Below are positions 25,057 through 34,679 of a stretch of 64,000 nucleotides of DNA, piece by piece. Numbering within the stretch: the stretch's first letter is position 1; each line of letters opens with the position of its first letter. The position numbers and the translations under genes were made by a program. Below the pieces are notes generated by a model, which saw nothing but the letters and a program-made list of their open reading frames with translations, had not been told where the DNA came from and made no database searches. The stretch comes from JBKECO01 sp047974745 (GTDB lineage Bacteria; Bacillota; Clostridia; Lachnospirales; Lachnospiraceae): the NCBI GenBank assembly GCA_047974745.1, contig JBKECO010000011.1:1-64000 (forward strand), in the 5' to 3' direction.

Positions 25057-26234
25057 TCCCTATTTTCCAGGATCAGTGCAGTTCCCATTCCACCGCCTGC
25101 ACAAAGCGTTGCCAGGCCGTATTTCTTGCCGCTTCTTCTCAGCTCATAGATCAAAGATGTGACAATACGTGCACCAGTGGCACCTACCGGATGTCCTAGC
25201 GAGATAGCTCCGCCATTTACATTAAGCTTATGATCCGGAATGTCGAGCTCCTGCTGGCAGGCCAGGCACTGCGAGGCAAATGCTTCGTTAATTTCAACCA
25301 GATCGATGTCTTCAATGGTCAGTCCTGCCTTATGCAATGCCGATCTGCTTGCACTGACAGGTCCGATTCCCATGATCTGCGGATCAACACCTGTTGTGGC
25401 GGTGCTGATGATTCTAGCCAGAATTGGAAGGTTCATTTTTTCGGCCAGACTCTCTTCGATCACAAGTACTCCGGATGAAGCATCATTCATCCCGGAAGAA
25501 TTTCCTGCAGTCACCTTTCCCTGCTCGATAAAAGCCGGTCTAAGTTTTTCAAGTCCTTCCATTGTAATATCTTTTTTGGGATATTCATCCTCTGCCATTT
25601 CACAGACACCATGTTTTGATTCCAAGCGTACTGGAATGATCTCTTCTAGAAATCTGCCATGTGCCATCGCATCGACCGCTCGAATTTGTGAGCGATAGGC
25701 AAATTCATCCATCTGTTTCCTTGATATATGATACTTTTCGGCAACATTTTCCGCCGTAACACCCATCGCCGGACCGATTCCGAGATTGGTGAGAGAATCC
25801 CACATAGAATCTCTTAACTCCATATTCCCGTATTTTTGACCGAATCTGGCATGAAATACCATGTGTGGTGCGGTGCTCATACTATCTGCACCTCCAGCCA
25901 TGATACATTCTGCCTCCTCTGCTTTGATCTGATAATAGGCTAACTGGATCGAGGACATGGAGGAAGTACAGTTTCTATGTATCGTAATTCCGGGTACAGT
26001 CACAGGCAGTCCTGCCTTGACTGCTGCTACCCTTGCCAAATTATTCTCTTTATATGTCCTCTGGTAATTACATCCCCAGATCACATCATCGATCATTTCA
26101 CCTTTGATCCCGGATCTTTGTATGAGTCCCTGCATGACCGGAATCGAAAGATCCAGGGCAGTGAGTGATTTGAACTGTCCGCCTATGGTTCCTATGGGTG
26201 TTCTGCAGGCTGCTGCGATTACTACATTTCTCAT
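25026..26234 (-). CDS. Acetyl-CoA C-acetyltransferase (thiolase)
   Basis: This is a 402-aa type II thiolase that would condense or cleave acetoacetyl-CoA or longer 3-ketoacyl-CoA. The catalytic residues are Cys89 in HRNCTSSMSS, the NEAFA segment, His in SLGHPVGATGAR near residue 350, and the second Cys in TLCAGGGMG near residue 380. The start follows GGGAGGAG. Its 3' end overlaps the convergent regulator gene by 31 bp. It is the fourth gene of a leftward series FGGY kinase - cyclase - 3-hydroxyacyl-CoA dehydrogenase - thiolase. With the last two genes it could take crotonyl-CoA-derived 3-hydroxybutyryl-CoA to acetyl-CoA. Confidence 0.93.
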   Translation of the reverse strand: MRNVVIAAACRTPIGTIGGQFKSLTALDLSIPVMQGLIQRSGIKGEMIDDVIWGCNYQRTYKENNLARVAAVKAGLPVTVPGITIHRNCTSSMSSIQLAYYQIKAEEAECIMAGGADSMSTAPHMVFHARFGQKYGNMELRDSMWDSLTNLGIGPAMGVTAENVAEKYHISRKQMDEFAYRSQIRAVDAMAHGRFLEEIIPVRLESKHGVCEMAEDEYPKKDITMEGLEKLRPAFIEQGKVTAGNSSGMNDASSGVLVIEESLAEKMNLPILARIISTATTGVDPQIMGIGPVSASRSALHKAGLTIEDIDLVEINEAFASQCLACQQELDIPDHKLNVNGGAISLGHPVGATGARIVTSLIYELRRSGKKYGLATLCAGGGMGTALILENRDHSVFMNPIF

Positions 26235-26250
26235 CCTTACTCCTCCCGAA

Positions 26251-27195
26251 CTATATGCGTCCCAGAGCTCTTTGTACTTTGATCAAGTCCTGTACCAGCT
26301 TTATTTGAGATTCTTCCCTATATTCAGCAGACCACTCTTTTATTCCTTTTCCCGTTTTAAATCCCAGATCTCCATTCTTGATCGCCTCAGTCAGCAGTAC
26401 GGAGGGAACTGTCCCATTCTCCAGAGCAGGAAAGAGGTATTGATGTATCGCATAGGTCAGATCCAGCCCGCCCATATCCATGACCTCGATCGGCGCACAG
26501 ATACCAAGGCGCATACCGAACCCATATTTGATAGCATCATCCACATCATCCGGATCTGCAATTCCCTGCTCTACGATGGAAAGAGCTTCCCGAAATAATG
26601 CATGCTGCATTCGATTCGCCAAAAATCCCGGCACATCTTTTTTAACGATGACCGGATGTTTGCCCGCTTCCTTTAGCAGATCATAAGTTTCCGTTACTAC
26701 CTGCTCCGATACATGTTCTGTCTTAATGACTTCGACCAGTGGTATGATATAGGCAGGATTCCAGAAATGTGTCCCGATGATTCGTTCCTTGTGTGTTGCA
26801 TTTGCAGCGATTTCTGTGATACTGATCGCTGAAGTATTGGTGGCTAATATGGTACTTTCCGGGAATATCCTGTCCATTTTTTCAAAGTAATCCTGTTTGA
26901 TCTTAAGATTTTCTATGATTCCTTCAAAAACGAATTCAGCAAAATCCTTTACCTCCAGCATATCATCTACAAAGCCGATTCTGCTCTGAATCTGATGGAC
27001 TTCTTCTTCTTTTATGACATCATTTTCTACAAGAATACTTAAATTCTCTGCAATTATCTTACGGGCGTCATATCTGCTCTTATCATCATAGACATAAATG
27101 ACCTTCACATCATGACCCTTTTGTGCGAACAGCAGGGCTATGCCGAGTCCCATTTTGCCCGCACCTAAAATAGCGATCTTCTTTTTTGACGACAT
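26251..27195 (-). CDS. 3-hydroxyacyl-CoA dehydrogenase (Hbd type)
   Basis: This is a 314-aa protein with an N-terminal NAD-binding fold (KIAILGAGKMGLGIA). It has the catalytic HFWNP motif near residue 140, the conserved Asn-Thr-Ser (ATNTSAIS), and a C-terminal helical domain with GFLANRMQHALFREA and FGMRLGICAPIEVMDMGG. It oxidises L-3-hydroxybutyryl-CoA or a related 3-hydroxyacid thioester with NAD(P). The start MSSKKK at 27195 is preferred because AGGAG lies within the longer frame. It lies 16 bp upstream of the thiolase gene. Related hydroxy-acid dehydrogenases acting on free sugar acids (lambda-crystallin type) cannot be excluded, given the neighbouring sugar kinase. Confidence 0.88.
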   Translation of the reverse strand: MSSKKKIAILGAGKMGLGIALLFAQKGHDVKVIYVYDDKSRYDARKIIAENLSILVENDVIKEEEVHQIQSRIGFVDDMLEVKDFAEFVFEGIIENLKIKQDYFEKMDRIFPESTILATNTSAISITEIAANATHKERIIGTHFWNPAYIIPLVEVIKTEHVSEQVVTETYDLLKEAGKHPVIVKKDVPGFLANRMQHALFREALSIVEQGIADPDDVDDAIKYGFGMRLGICAPIEVMDMGGLDLTYAIHQYLFPALENGTVPSVLLTEAIKNGDLGFKTGKGIKEWSAEYREESQIKLVQDLIKVQRALGRI

Positions 27196-27254
27196 CCTCT
27201 GCTCCTCATTCACAGCACTCTCGCAAAAAGCGATGCGCGATCTGTCTTTCGATT

Positions 27255-28058
27255 TTAATACACACCATATTTATAGGTTCTGTCTGGCACATCATTCATA
27301 TCATCCTCGTCAATAAAGGCAACTGCACGAACGATCGTACCATCGCCCATATACCACCTTAATGGGAATGCGCAAAATGTAAACCGTTTTCCGCTTACTT
27401 TTTCAATATCACCGCCTATATTTTCAATTCCCATTACATTGTTGCGGAGCAGAATATCATGGCAAGGCTCCCATTCCGGAAAATCTTCAATCGGGGGATG
27501 TCCGAACATCTGTGTATACTCTTCAATCAGTCTCGGAACATAAGGTCCTGGGCCATGGTCGATCATATAGGTATAGCAGGGATGATCTATAGCCTGCATA
27601 TCGAATCCTACTCCCTTGACTTTTTTCTCAACGAACCATTTTGCTCCCTCAATGGATAGCCCTGGACTGTACATAAAGTAATCATCGTTCTCACCCCAGC
27701 GCTTGTGGGTTCCTGTGTTCAATATGACCCAGTCACCTTCTTGAATTTTAGGGGTGGCGTTTTCCAGATCTTCAACTGTGATCAATTCCCATTTCTTCTT
27801 GGGAATACTAACACATACAGCTTCCCCATAATAGTTCTCCAATGGTAATTCATGTGTAAATGCGCCCTCTGGAATCACATGGGACGGCGAATCGGCATGG
27901 GTGCTGTTATGCATGTGAAAATCATTAAATGTCTGCAGCAGTCTATAATGCATTGGCATATGCTGCACTCTGTCAATATGAAAATCACCATTTGACGGCC
28001 ACAATGGATTGCCCCTTCCGAATGGATGTGACAGATCGACTAGTTTTAAATTTCCCAT
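27255..28058 (-). CDS. Cyclase-family metal-dependent hydrolase
   Basis: This is a 267-aa member of the cyclase/kynurenine formamidase family (PF04199 type). The metal-binding motif is present as HNSTHADSPSH near residues 50-60, with DLSHPFGRGNPLWPS at the N-terminus and FDMQAIDHP further on. The family hydrolyses amides, lactones and related bonds with Mn or Zn. It includes N-formylkynurenine formamidase and isatin hydrolase. In this sugar-acid and CoA gene series a lactonase- or ring-opening role is possible, but no substrate can be assigned. AAAGGAG precedes the ATG. Confidence 0.82.
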   Translation of the reverse strand: MGNLKLVDLSHPFGRGNPLWPSNGDFHIDRVQHMPMHYRLLQTFNDFHMHNSTHADSPSHVIPEGAFTHELPLENYYGEAVCVSIPKKKWELITVEDLENATPKIQEGDWVILNTGTHKRWGENDDYFMYSPGLSIEGAKWFVEKKVKGVGFDMQAIDHPCYTYMIDHGPGPYVPRLIEEYTQMFGHPPIEDFPEWEPCHDILLRNNVMGIENIGGDIEKVSGKRFTFCAFPLRWYMGDGTIVRAVAFIDEDDMNDVPDRTYKYGVY

Positions 28059-28095
28059 TTTTTTCTCCTTTAATTTGTGATTTGTGATCTATGTA

Positions 28096-29658
28096 TCAAA
28101 ATGTACTTTGATCCATGGCATTCTTTAGCTTACGGAGATCCTCATCCAGATGCTGATACATGCTTAAATAAAATGGATAGATCGTATCATACATTTTTTC
28201 CCATTCTGCAACAGGCTGTATCACCTCTTTGATTTTGACCACCTTTTCGACTGCCTCGGATAGATCTGCAAACAGACCAAATTTACAGCCTGCGATCAGT
28301 GCATCTCCCACCGGAACATCTCCCGATTCTTCATCCAGCAGATAGACCGGCATATGCAAAACCGAGGCTTTGATCTGTGACCATGTCCTGCTCTTTGCAC
28401 CACCACCGCAGATTCTCAGCAATTTCGCATGTGCTCCTGACTCTGCAACCGTTTCTAATACATGACGCAGGGCAAATGACGTACCCTCGAATATACTGCG
28501 GATCAAATCAGAACGTTTCGTATCCAGATCAAGGCCGATGAACATCCCCTTGGCGTGATCATTCCATAAGGGAGCCCGCTCTCCCAGCAGATAGGGAAAA
28601 AAGATCAGTCCGCCTGAGCCGGCATTCGATTCGAGTGCCAGTGTGTTCAGATATTCGAATACATCGATCCCATGCTTTTGTGCATGCTTTTTTTCTTCCT
28701 CGCCCAGCAGCTCTAAGAACCATTTCAATGTAGCTCCGCTTGTTTGGATCGGAGCATCAAATATCCAGGGCATTCCGCTGACCCCACAGGTTCTTGTGAC
28801 GACCGGAACATTGCTGGCACTTTTTTGATCACTCCCAACAAATACAAGTGATGTGGTTCCAGACGACTCTGCCGCTTCCTTTAAGCGACTCAATCCGGTT
28901 GCATACATGGAAGCCATCGCGTCACTGCAGCCTGCTAGAACCACTGTGCCTTCACTTAAGCCTGTGACTGCTGCTTCCTTGTTCACTGTACCGACAATAT
29001 CATCCACCTGATACAGCTTCGGAAGATAGTTGTCGAGATCGATACCAATTGCATCCCCGATTGTCTGAGACCATTTTAGCGTATTAATATCGAGACATTG
29101 CGTTCTGCCGGCCTGGTCAAGATCCATGGACATGATTCCGGTCAGCTTAAAATTGAGATAAGAGCTTGCCTGCAAAAAACAAGCTGTTCGTTCGAACAAT
29201 TGGGGCTCCTTTTCCTTGAACCACTTTAATTTATTTGGTAAAAAAGCTGTAGATGGCTGTCCGCCCACGATAGTTACGAATCGCTCGTTACCAATTGTGT
29301 TCACTATCTCCTGCAGCTCACCTGCGGATCTTCCATCTTGATAGGTAAGTGCATTTCGCAGAGGGACTCCATCTTTATCCACAGGAAGCAGCGTGACAGT
29401 ATGTGAACTGATGCAGATTCCTTTGACCAAATATCTATCCGCTTCTTCTATTGAACCCAAGAGCTCCCTGATGATCTCGACCGTTCTCTTCCACCAGCCT
29501 TGCGCATTTTGCTCTTGCATGAGCGGACCAGGATGCAGATATTCGCTGGGTCTACTGGCTCTGGCAATGATCTTACCCTCTGCACTCAGCAGCACGGCTT
29601 TTAAATTCGTTGTTCCACAGTCCATGCCGATCACATAGCTCGTGTCATGATTTGTCAA
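28096..29658 (-). CDS. FGGY-family carbohydrate kinase
   Basis: This is a 520-aa sugar kinase related to xylulokinase and gluconate kinase. It has the N-terminal phosphate-binding GMDCGTTNLKAVLLS, the central GCSDAMASM with the presumed catalytic Asp, the SGTTSLVFVG loop, and the C-terminal ICGGGAKSRTWSQI ATP site. It phosphorylates a pentulose, tetrulose or sugar acid; specificity is not readable. Translation must begin at a TTG (29658), because AGGAGG stands seven bases before it and the next in-frame ATG would remove part of the N-terminal strand. It is the first gene of the leftward operon and is divergent from a zinc alcohol dehydrogenase. Confidence 0.9.
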   Translation of the reverse strand: MTNHDTSYVIGMDCGTTNLKAVLLSAEGKIIARASRPSEYLHPGPLMQEQNAQGWWKRTVEIIRELLGSIEEADRYLVKGICISSHTVTLLPVDKDGVPLRNALTYQDGRSAGELQEIVNTIGNERFVTIVGGQPSTAFLPNKLKWFKEKEPQLFERTACFLQASSYLNFKLTGIMSMDLDQAGRTQCLDINTLKWSQTIGDAIGIDLDNYLPKLYQVDDIVGTVNKEAAVTGLSEGTVVLAGCSDAMASMYATGLSRLKEAAESSGTTSLVFVGSDQKSASNVPVVTRTCGVSGMPWIFDAPIQTSGATLKWFLELLGEEEKKHAQKHGIDVFEYLNTLALESNAGSGGLIFFPYLLGERAPLWNDHAKGMFIGLDLDTKRSDLIRSIFEGTSFALRHVLETVAESGAHAKLLRICGGGAKSRTWSQIKASVLHMPVYLLDEESGDVPVGDALIAGCKFGLFADLSEAVEKVVKIKEVIQPVAEWEKMYDTIYPFYLSMYQHLDEDLRKLKNAMDQSTF

Positions 29659-29860
29659 TAAAACACCTCCTAAATCTTTGGAATCCTTATGAAAACATTA
29701 GCAAATCCTACTCATTATCACAAAATCATTTTTTCCATAATAATATGGAAATTTCTATTTCAAATTTATGCCAGAAGCATGTGGCAATTATATATTTGCG
29801 TTATTCCTGTCAGATTCACTAAACTGAGTGTATCACTATTCTGAAAGGAGAATTAAATCT

Positions 29861-30907
29861 ATGAAAATGAACGCTGCACTTATGTATGGTCCTAATGATA
29901 TCCGTGTGGAATCTGTCGAAAGACCTGCTTGCCCGGAGGATGGACTGCTCTTAAAAATAATGGCGGTCGGCTTATGCGGCTCTGATATTCGTAATCTTAC
30001 GACGGACTCCAGAAAAGGGGATTATCCGTTTATTTATGGACATGAAATTGTTGGAATCGTGGATGAAGTCGGACCAAAAGAAACAAAGTATAAAATTGGT
30101 GAAAGACTTTTTCTCTTCCCCGGAACTTACTGCATGGAGTGTGATGACTGCATCAGCGGACACAGCGAGAACTGCACGAATATTGAAAAAGGGCTGGCCG
30201 GTGTTGGCGGTTTCGCACAGTATGTAGCAGTAAAAGGCAAAAAAATCGAGCTCGGCGGCATATATCCCATCCCGAATGATGTTACCTTTGAAGCTGCCAG
30301 TCTCGGCGAACCTCTGACCTCCGTATTTACCTGTCTGGAAAATGTTAACGTAGGTTATCCCGATACTCTTGTAATTATCGGTGCCGGCCCAATTGGCTGC
30401 TTTATGTCACAGCTTGGAAAGATAAGAGGCGCACAAAAGATCATTATGATCGACATTAACGATCGCAGACTTGAAATGGCAAAGGAATTTGGTGTGGATC
30501 ACATCATCAACAGCAGCACCACCGATCCGATCGATGCTGTGCTCCAGCTGACGAATGGAAAAGGCGCAGATAAAGTCATCTCCGCAACTCCTGTTAATTC
30601 CACCCAGACCCAGAGTATACATATGGTCAAAAAAGGCGGTCTGGTCGTGTTCTTTGGCGGAGTCCCAAAAGGATCCCTGACAGAACTCGACTGTAATCTG
30701 ATTCATTATAACAACATATGGATCAAAGGACATTTTGGTGCCTCCTATATGCAGTCAAAAAATGCATATTCCCTGGCGATCTCACCAAATTTTCCGACCG
30801 AGAAATTTATCACCCATATACTTCCTCTTTCACAAATCAACAAAGGAATCGAACTCACAAGAACCGGGGAAGCGATCAAAGTCGTTCTGCATCCATGGGA
30901 TGAATAA
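29861..30907 (+). CDS. Zinc-dependent alcohol/polyol dehydrogenase (MDR family)
   Basis: This is a 348-aa medium-chain dehydrogenase. The catalytic zinc residues are Cys39 (GLCGSD) and His61-Glu62 (YGHEIVG). The structural zinc lobe has Cys91, 94, 97 and 105. The NAD fold is VIIGAGPIGCFMSQLG, with an acidic IDINDRR end favouring NAD. It resembles sorbitol, threonine and galactitol-1-phosphate dehydrogenases. It would oxidise a polyol or sugar alcohol to a ketose that the divergent FGGY kinase could phosphorylate. That link is inferred from position. The start at 29861 follows AAAGGAG by ten bases. Confidence 0.9.
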   Translation: MKMNAALMYGPNDIRVESVERPACPEDGLLLKIMAVGLCGSDIRNLTTDSRKGDYPFIYGHEIVGIVDEVGPKETKYKIGERLFLFPGTYCMECDDCISGHSENCTNIEKGLAGVGGFAQYVAVKGKKIELGGIYPIPNDVTFEAASLGEPLTSVFTCLENVNVGYPDTLVIIGAGPIGCFMSQLGKIRGAQKIIMIDINDRRLEMAKEFGVDHIINSSTTDPIDAVLQLTNGKGADKVISATPVNSTQTQSIHMVKKGGLVVFFGGVPKGSLTELDCNLIHYNNIWIKGHFGASYMQSKNAYSLAISPNFPTEKFITHILPLSQINKGIELTRTGEAIKVVLHPWDE

Positions 30908-30930
30908 ACTATCTGCCATGGTACAAAGAG

Positions 30931-30979
30931 GCTGTCTCATTGATGATCAAAGCATCATAAGGAGACAGCTTTCTTTTTG
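30931..30979. terminator. Terminator between the zinc dehydrogenase and the DUF362 operon
   Basis: GCTGTCTC (30931-30938) and GAGACAGC (30962-30969) form the base, with a second internal pairing ATGATC/CATCAT. TTTCTTTTTG follows on the plus strand. It separates two convergent transcription units. Confidence 0.75.
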
Positions 30980-30991
30980 TGAATTATGTTT

Positions 30992-31258
30992 TTATTGACC
31001 TTTATACCTTCGATCGGCTGCAGTCATGACCATTTCATCCCAAGTCGAAAATTTCGTGCTTTCCTTTACAAAATTATCCATAAGCAGCTTCGCATAGACC
31101 ATTTCTTCGGATTCCCAGTTCACTATGACCGCACTGGAGAACTGAAAGGCTGCGAACTCAGAAAAATTTGTATTCTGCTGCATAAATTCTTCTGTGAAAA
31201 TCTCATTCAGAAGAGCTTTACATGCAGCATCATTTTTTACATAGATATATCCTTCCAC
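30992..31258 (-). CDS. Small hypothetical protein downstream of DUF362
   Basis: This is an 88-aa acidic, soluble-looking protein (EGYIYVKNDAACKALLNEIF, AAFQFSSAVIVNWESEE). No family is recognised. It uses a GTG start that overlaps the DUF362 stop codon (TAGTG), with GGAGAAG just before it, so it is translationally coupled to the DUF362 protein. A partner or accessory role is inferred from this coupling only. Confidence 0.65.
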   Translation of the reverse strand: MEGYIYVKNDAACKALLNEIFTEEFMQQNTNFSEFAAFQFSSAVIVNWESEEMVYAKLLMDNFVKESTKFSTWDEMVMTAADRRYKGQ

Positions 31259-32544
31259 TACTTCTCCTCCGGATGATCCTTGTAATACTCTTTCGCAGCT
31301 GCAAATACATAATCATGCCAAACTGCAGAATCTCTCGCCATACATGGCCGAATGATTTCTTCCTCCTGATTGCCCAATCCATTTATCGTCTCTTTTCTTT
31401 GAACGGTCAGATAAAGAGCCGGTTCATTCGGAGGGCAGCCCAGAATCCAGTATGCGTTTGGATGATCCTTTAAATATTTCTTAGTGCAGTTCCCATGAAG
31501 TACGATCCTTTCGTCAGGGATATCCTTCGGGATCTCGTTCTTGCCGCCAATGACAATTGTCATTCCTTTGTTTTTCTCATATTCATCTACTGCCTTTAGT
31601 TCTTCCATATTGATTGCCAGAAGAGCCTGACAGCTTGAGCAGGCACCTTCGCATTTCACGTCATATTCCGGCCAGCTGGTACTCATATCTCCAATATAAG
31701 GAATCCACATTTTCTTATAACATTCCTCTATGCTGTTTCCAACCAGATCGATCTCATTTAGATCATAATTTCCAAGCCCTGTCTCCTCTGCCACCTTAAA
31801 GTAGTCCACACAGCTGGTATCAATTCCGGTCACTTCACAGGCAATTCGGTCGATTGCAACAGGATCCTTCGAGCCCAGAATCATATTCGTATCGATAGGA
31901 ACCGGCATATGCGGGCTGTAGCCGCTTGCTGCGTGCATAGCATCCATGATATTGATATCCGCTCTGCAGGCCGACCAGACATCCATCATCGCCATCGTGA
32001 GATTTTGCTGGTGCATCTGCATATGTACCTTGTCCTGAACGACGCCCTTTATATTTTTTAAAGCACCGGAAAATACCATACTGGCATGTGCCTTTAAAAT
32101 CGGAAGATTGATTAGGTGATCTGCCTCGATCAGAAATTTCGGAAGCAGCAAATGATCGATATTGGATCTAAAATCCCGCACAGCGATATTGACAAGATCT
32201 TTGTCACGTTTTATATCTCTTAACTCGATTCCTTCCTCAAGAGCAACCGCCTCGATACCACTCACACGAAAGCATTCCATAGTATCGCATCCGATTGCAG
32301 CCGCCTCGGCTATGATGATCTGCTTTGGTTCCGCTTTCTTCACCTCACGAATGACAGCGCGAACCACCTCTGGATTGGTACATACAGAAGTTTCAGGTGG
32401 TTCTGCATGTCCGGCATTTGGCTTTAAGACAACGATCGAGCCTTTTCGAACTAGATTTTTTACGCCTCCCATCAGATCAAATACACGTGTAACATTCTCT
32501 TGTATATTTTCACCTTTGGCGATTGCAACTAATGATTTTTTCAT
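31258..32544 (-). CDS. DUF362 domain protein
   Basis: This is a 428-aa protein with the DUF362 pattern: VVLKPNAGHAEPPETSVCTN, then ADHLINLPILKAHASMVFSG followed by LKNIKGVVQD, and VPIDTNMILGSKDPVAIDR. The C-terminal third contains CEGACSSCQ, two close cysteine pairs that may bind metal. Many DUF362 proteins are iron-sulfur proteins next to redox enzymes, but the biochemical role is not established. AGGAG precedes its ATG. It is the first of two genes read leftward, and is divergent from the LicR-like regulator. Confidence 0.85.
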   Translation of the reverse strand: MKKSLVAIAKGENIQENVTRVFDLMGGVKNLVRKGSIVVLKPNAGHAEPPETSVCTNPEVVRAVIREVKKAEPKQIIIAEAAAIGCDTMECFRVSGIEAVALEEGIELRDIKRDKDLVNIAVRDFRSNIDHLLLPKFLIEADHLINLPILKAHASMVFSGALKNIKGVVQDKVHMQMHQQNLTMAMMDVWSACRADINIMDAMHAASGYSPHMPVPIDTNMILGSKDPVAIDRIACEVTGIDTSCVDYFKVAEETGLGNYDLNEIDLVGNSIEECYKKMWIPYIGDMSTSWPEYDVKCEGACSSCQALLAINMEELKAVDEYEKNKGMTIVIGGKNEIPKDIPDERIVLHGNCTKKYLKDHPNAYWILGCPPNEPALYLTVQRKETINGLGNQEEEIIRPCMARDSAVWHDYVFAAAKEYYKDHPEEK

Positions 32545-32739
32545 ACTGCTTCTCCTATCATTTCTTTTGATCTCAACATCAATGAGATGTCTTTTGCTCT
32601 GATTCTATTCTCTTTGCGCCACCGTTTCAAATCTCATTTTTCCATAATGTAGCGGAAATATGGGAGTGAAATTCGTTGACAGAAGGAATTCTGATATACT
32701 ATGATTGATCTGAACGAACCTACTCTAAAAGGAGGAATT

Positions 32740-34677
32740 ATGATATCTATGAATTTGTCTTTAAGGCAGCGAAAACTTCTCCACTACATGCAGAATAAAA
32801 ACACCTTTGTGACCAGCCAGGAACTTGCTGGACATTTGAACGTATCATCCAGAACGATCCGAAATGATATTACGGAGATCAATCACGAGCTCGCTCCGCT
32901 ATCCATCAGAATAAAGTCCAAAAGCAGCCTGGGATACTGGCTGGATTCAGAAAACGAAAAGAACCTGTCCAAATTAAATCAGTCCAGCAATTCTTTTCTT
33001 ACCAGAGATGACCGGATCCGGCATATCGCTTTTCGCCTGTGCTTATCCGATGACCCCATTAACCTCTACGATCTAGAGGATGAAATGTATGTCAGTCATA
33101 CGACTCTGGAACACGATATCGATGCCATGAAGCAAAAATACCTGCTTCCATTTGCTGGCACGGATCTTGTCCGTTCGAAGAACTGTATTCAGATCTATTC
33201 TGTTGAAAGACAAAAAAGGGCTATTTTGAACCGCCTGTTCGCAGAGAACTGGAATTATAATGCCCGGGGCAATGCCTATTATCAATACCAGTTTCTGGAA
33301 GAAGCCATTATAAATCAGATCATGACAGAAACAAATTATCATCTTAAGAGATATGGTATTGTATTGGAAGATATAAACATGGTAATGCTGAATCTATCGA
33401 TTGCGATCATGTATTACAGAGTCATGCAGGGGCATACTCTGACGGTCGAGTCTTTCGACCAGCAGACGGACCTTACGGCTCTCCATGCTTCCAACGACCT
33501 GTTAGATTCCGTTCAGGAACTGCTCCAATGCAGTTTTTCCGAAATTGAGCGGTACGAAATCTATCTCCACATATCCTGCAGTAAGACCATGGATTCCGGC
33601 AATTTGAATTCGGTGACCGTTGGTACTTTTTTTGAAGCAGATGTCGTGGATTTTGCAGATCGGTATATCGGGTTGGTTCATACTATTTTTCATATTGATC
33701 TCTCTGAAAACGAAGATTTTTACCATATTCTTCTTCAATTTCTCCGATATATCACATTGCCTGTTCATAATTTCAATGAAGTTCAGACCCACTCAGATAT
33801 TATCCGTACGAATTTACTGATTTCCTTTGAAATATCCTATATTATTCAGCCTTTGGCACTGGAATTCTATGGCTCCTACCTTACTTATCACGAGCTTCTC
33901 TATCTTGCCTTTTCCATTGAGGGTGCGTTAAAAGCGATCCATGATACCACAAAAAAACTGAATACGGTCATCCTGTGCCATTTGAATCTTTACTCCACCT
34001 GGTTCCTAAAGCAGGCTCTTCTGGACAAGTTCCAGCATTCCCTTGAGCTAAAAGCCCTATTGCCCGTATACATGAAGGATAACTATGATTTTTCCAAAAT
34101 CGATCTGGTAATTACGACTGCCAATAAAGAAATTTCTTCCCTGCCAAACTTTGAGACCGTTGTGATCTCACCCTTTTTTACCGAGCAGGATCAAAAGGAC
34201 ATCGAGACCTATATCTACAAAAGACAGCTGAGTAAACTGTATCGTTCCTCCTACCCTTCGATTCAGGAACTGTTATCCACAGCCAAGTGGCATGAATCCT
34301 TAGATGCTTGTGACTATCACACCGTCATAGAAACCTTGTTTGAAAGTCTGGTGGCAGAAGGACTGGTCTTAGATCAGTTTGCCGAAAGCATTCTCGCAAG
34401 AGAAGAAATACTGACCTTTGCTTTTCGACCGAGCATTGTCTTTGTATACTCCTTACTTCCAAGCACAAAGACACAGCTTTTAGCCGCCACACTGGACCAT
34501 AGGATCAAGTGGAATTCCTACAAGATCCGAACAGTGATCATGGCGGCCCTGCATCCTGATGATACCTCACTGGTATTTAAGTTCATTCACGATCTGTTTT
34601 ACAGTGACTACAATTTGAATGAGATGCGGTTCTATAAAACAAAAGCTGAGATATTGAATTTTTTAAAAAACGAATGA
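32740..34677 (+). CDS. LicR/MtlR-like PRD-type transcriptional regulator
   Basis: This is a 645-aa regulator. An N-terminal winged helix begins at about residue 5 (LSLRQRKLLHYMQNK, ELAGHLNVSSRTIRNDI), followed by a second helix-turn-helix and helical PRD-like repeats. A EIIB-like region near residue 410 keeps a cysteine (VILCHLNLYS), and there is a C-terminal EIIA-like domain. The EIIA phospho-histidine motif (normally xAIPHG) is not visible; the place reads EILTFAFRPSIVFVYS. The protein may therefore be uncoupled from PTS phosphorylation there. No PTS genes are in the window. GGAGG stands four bases before the ATG at 32740. The likely targets are the divergent DUF362 operon or the convergent operon ending at 34680. 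Confidence 0.78.
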   Translation: MISMNLSLRQRKLLHYMQNKNTFVTSQELAGHLNVSSRTIRNDITEINHELAPLSIRIKSKSSLGYWLDSENEKNLSKLNQSSNSFLTRDDRIRHIAFRLCLSDDPINLYDLEDEMYVSHTTLEHDIDAMKQKYLLPFAGTDLVRSKNCIQIYSVERQKRAILNRLFAENWNYNARGNAYYQYQFLEEAIINQIMTETNYHLKRYGIVLEDINMVMLNLSIAIMYYRVMQGHTLTVESFDQQTDLTALHASNDLLDSVQELLQCSFSEIERYEIYLHISCSKTMDSGNLNSVTVGTFFEADVVDFADRYIGLVHTIFHIDLSENEDFYHILLQFLRYITLPVHNFNEVQTHSDIIRTNLLISFEISYIIQPLALEFYGSYLTYHELLYLAFSIEGALKAIHDTTKKLNTVILCHLNLYSTWFLKQALLDKFQHSLELKALLPVYMKDNYDFSKIDLVITTANKEISSLPNFETVVISPFFTEQDQKDIETYIYKRQLSKLYRSSYPSIQELLSTAKWHESLDACDYHTVIETLFESLVAEGLVLDQFAESILAREEILTFAFRPSIVFVYSLLPSTKTQLLAATLDHRIKWNSYKIRTVIMAALHPDDTSLVFKFIHDLFYSDYNLNEMRFYKTKAEILNFLKNE

Positions 34678-34679
34678 CT

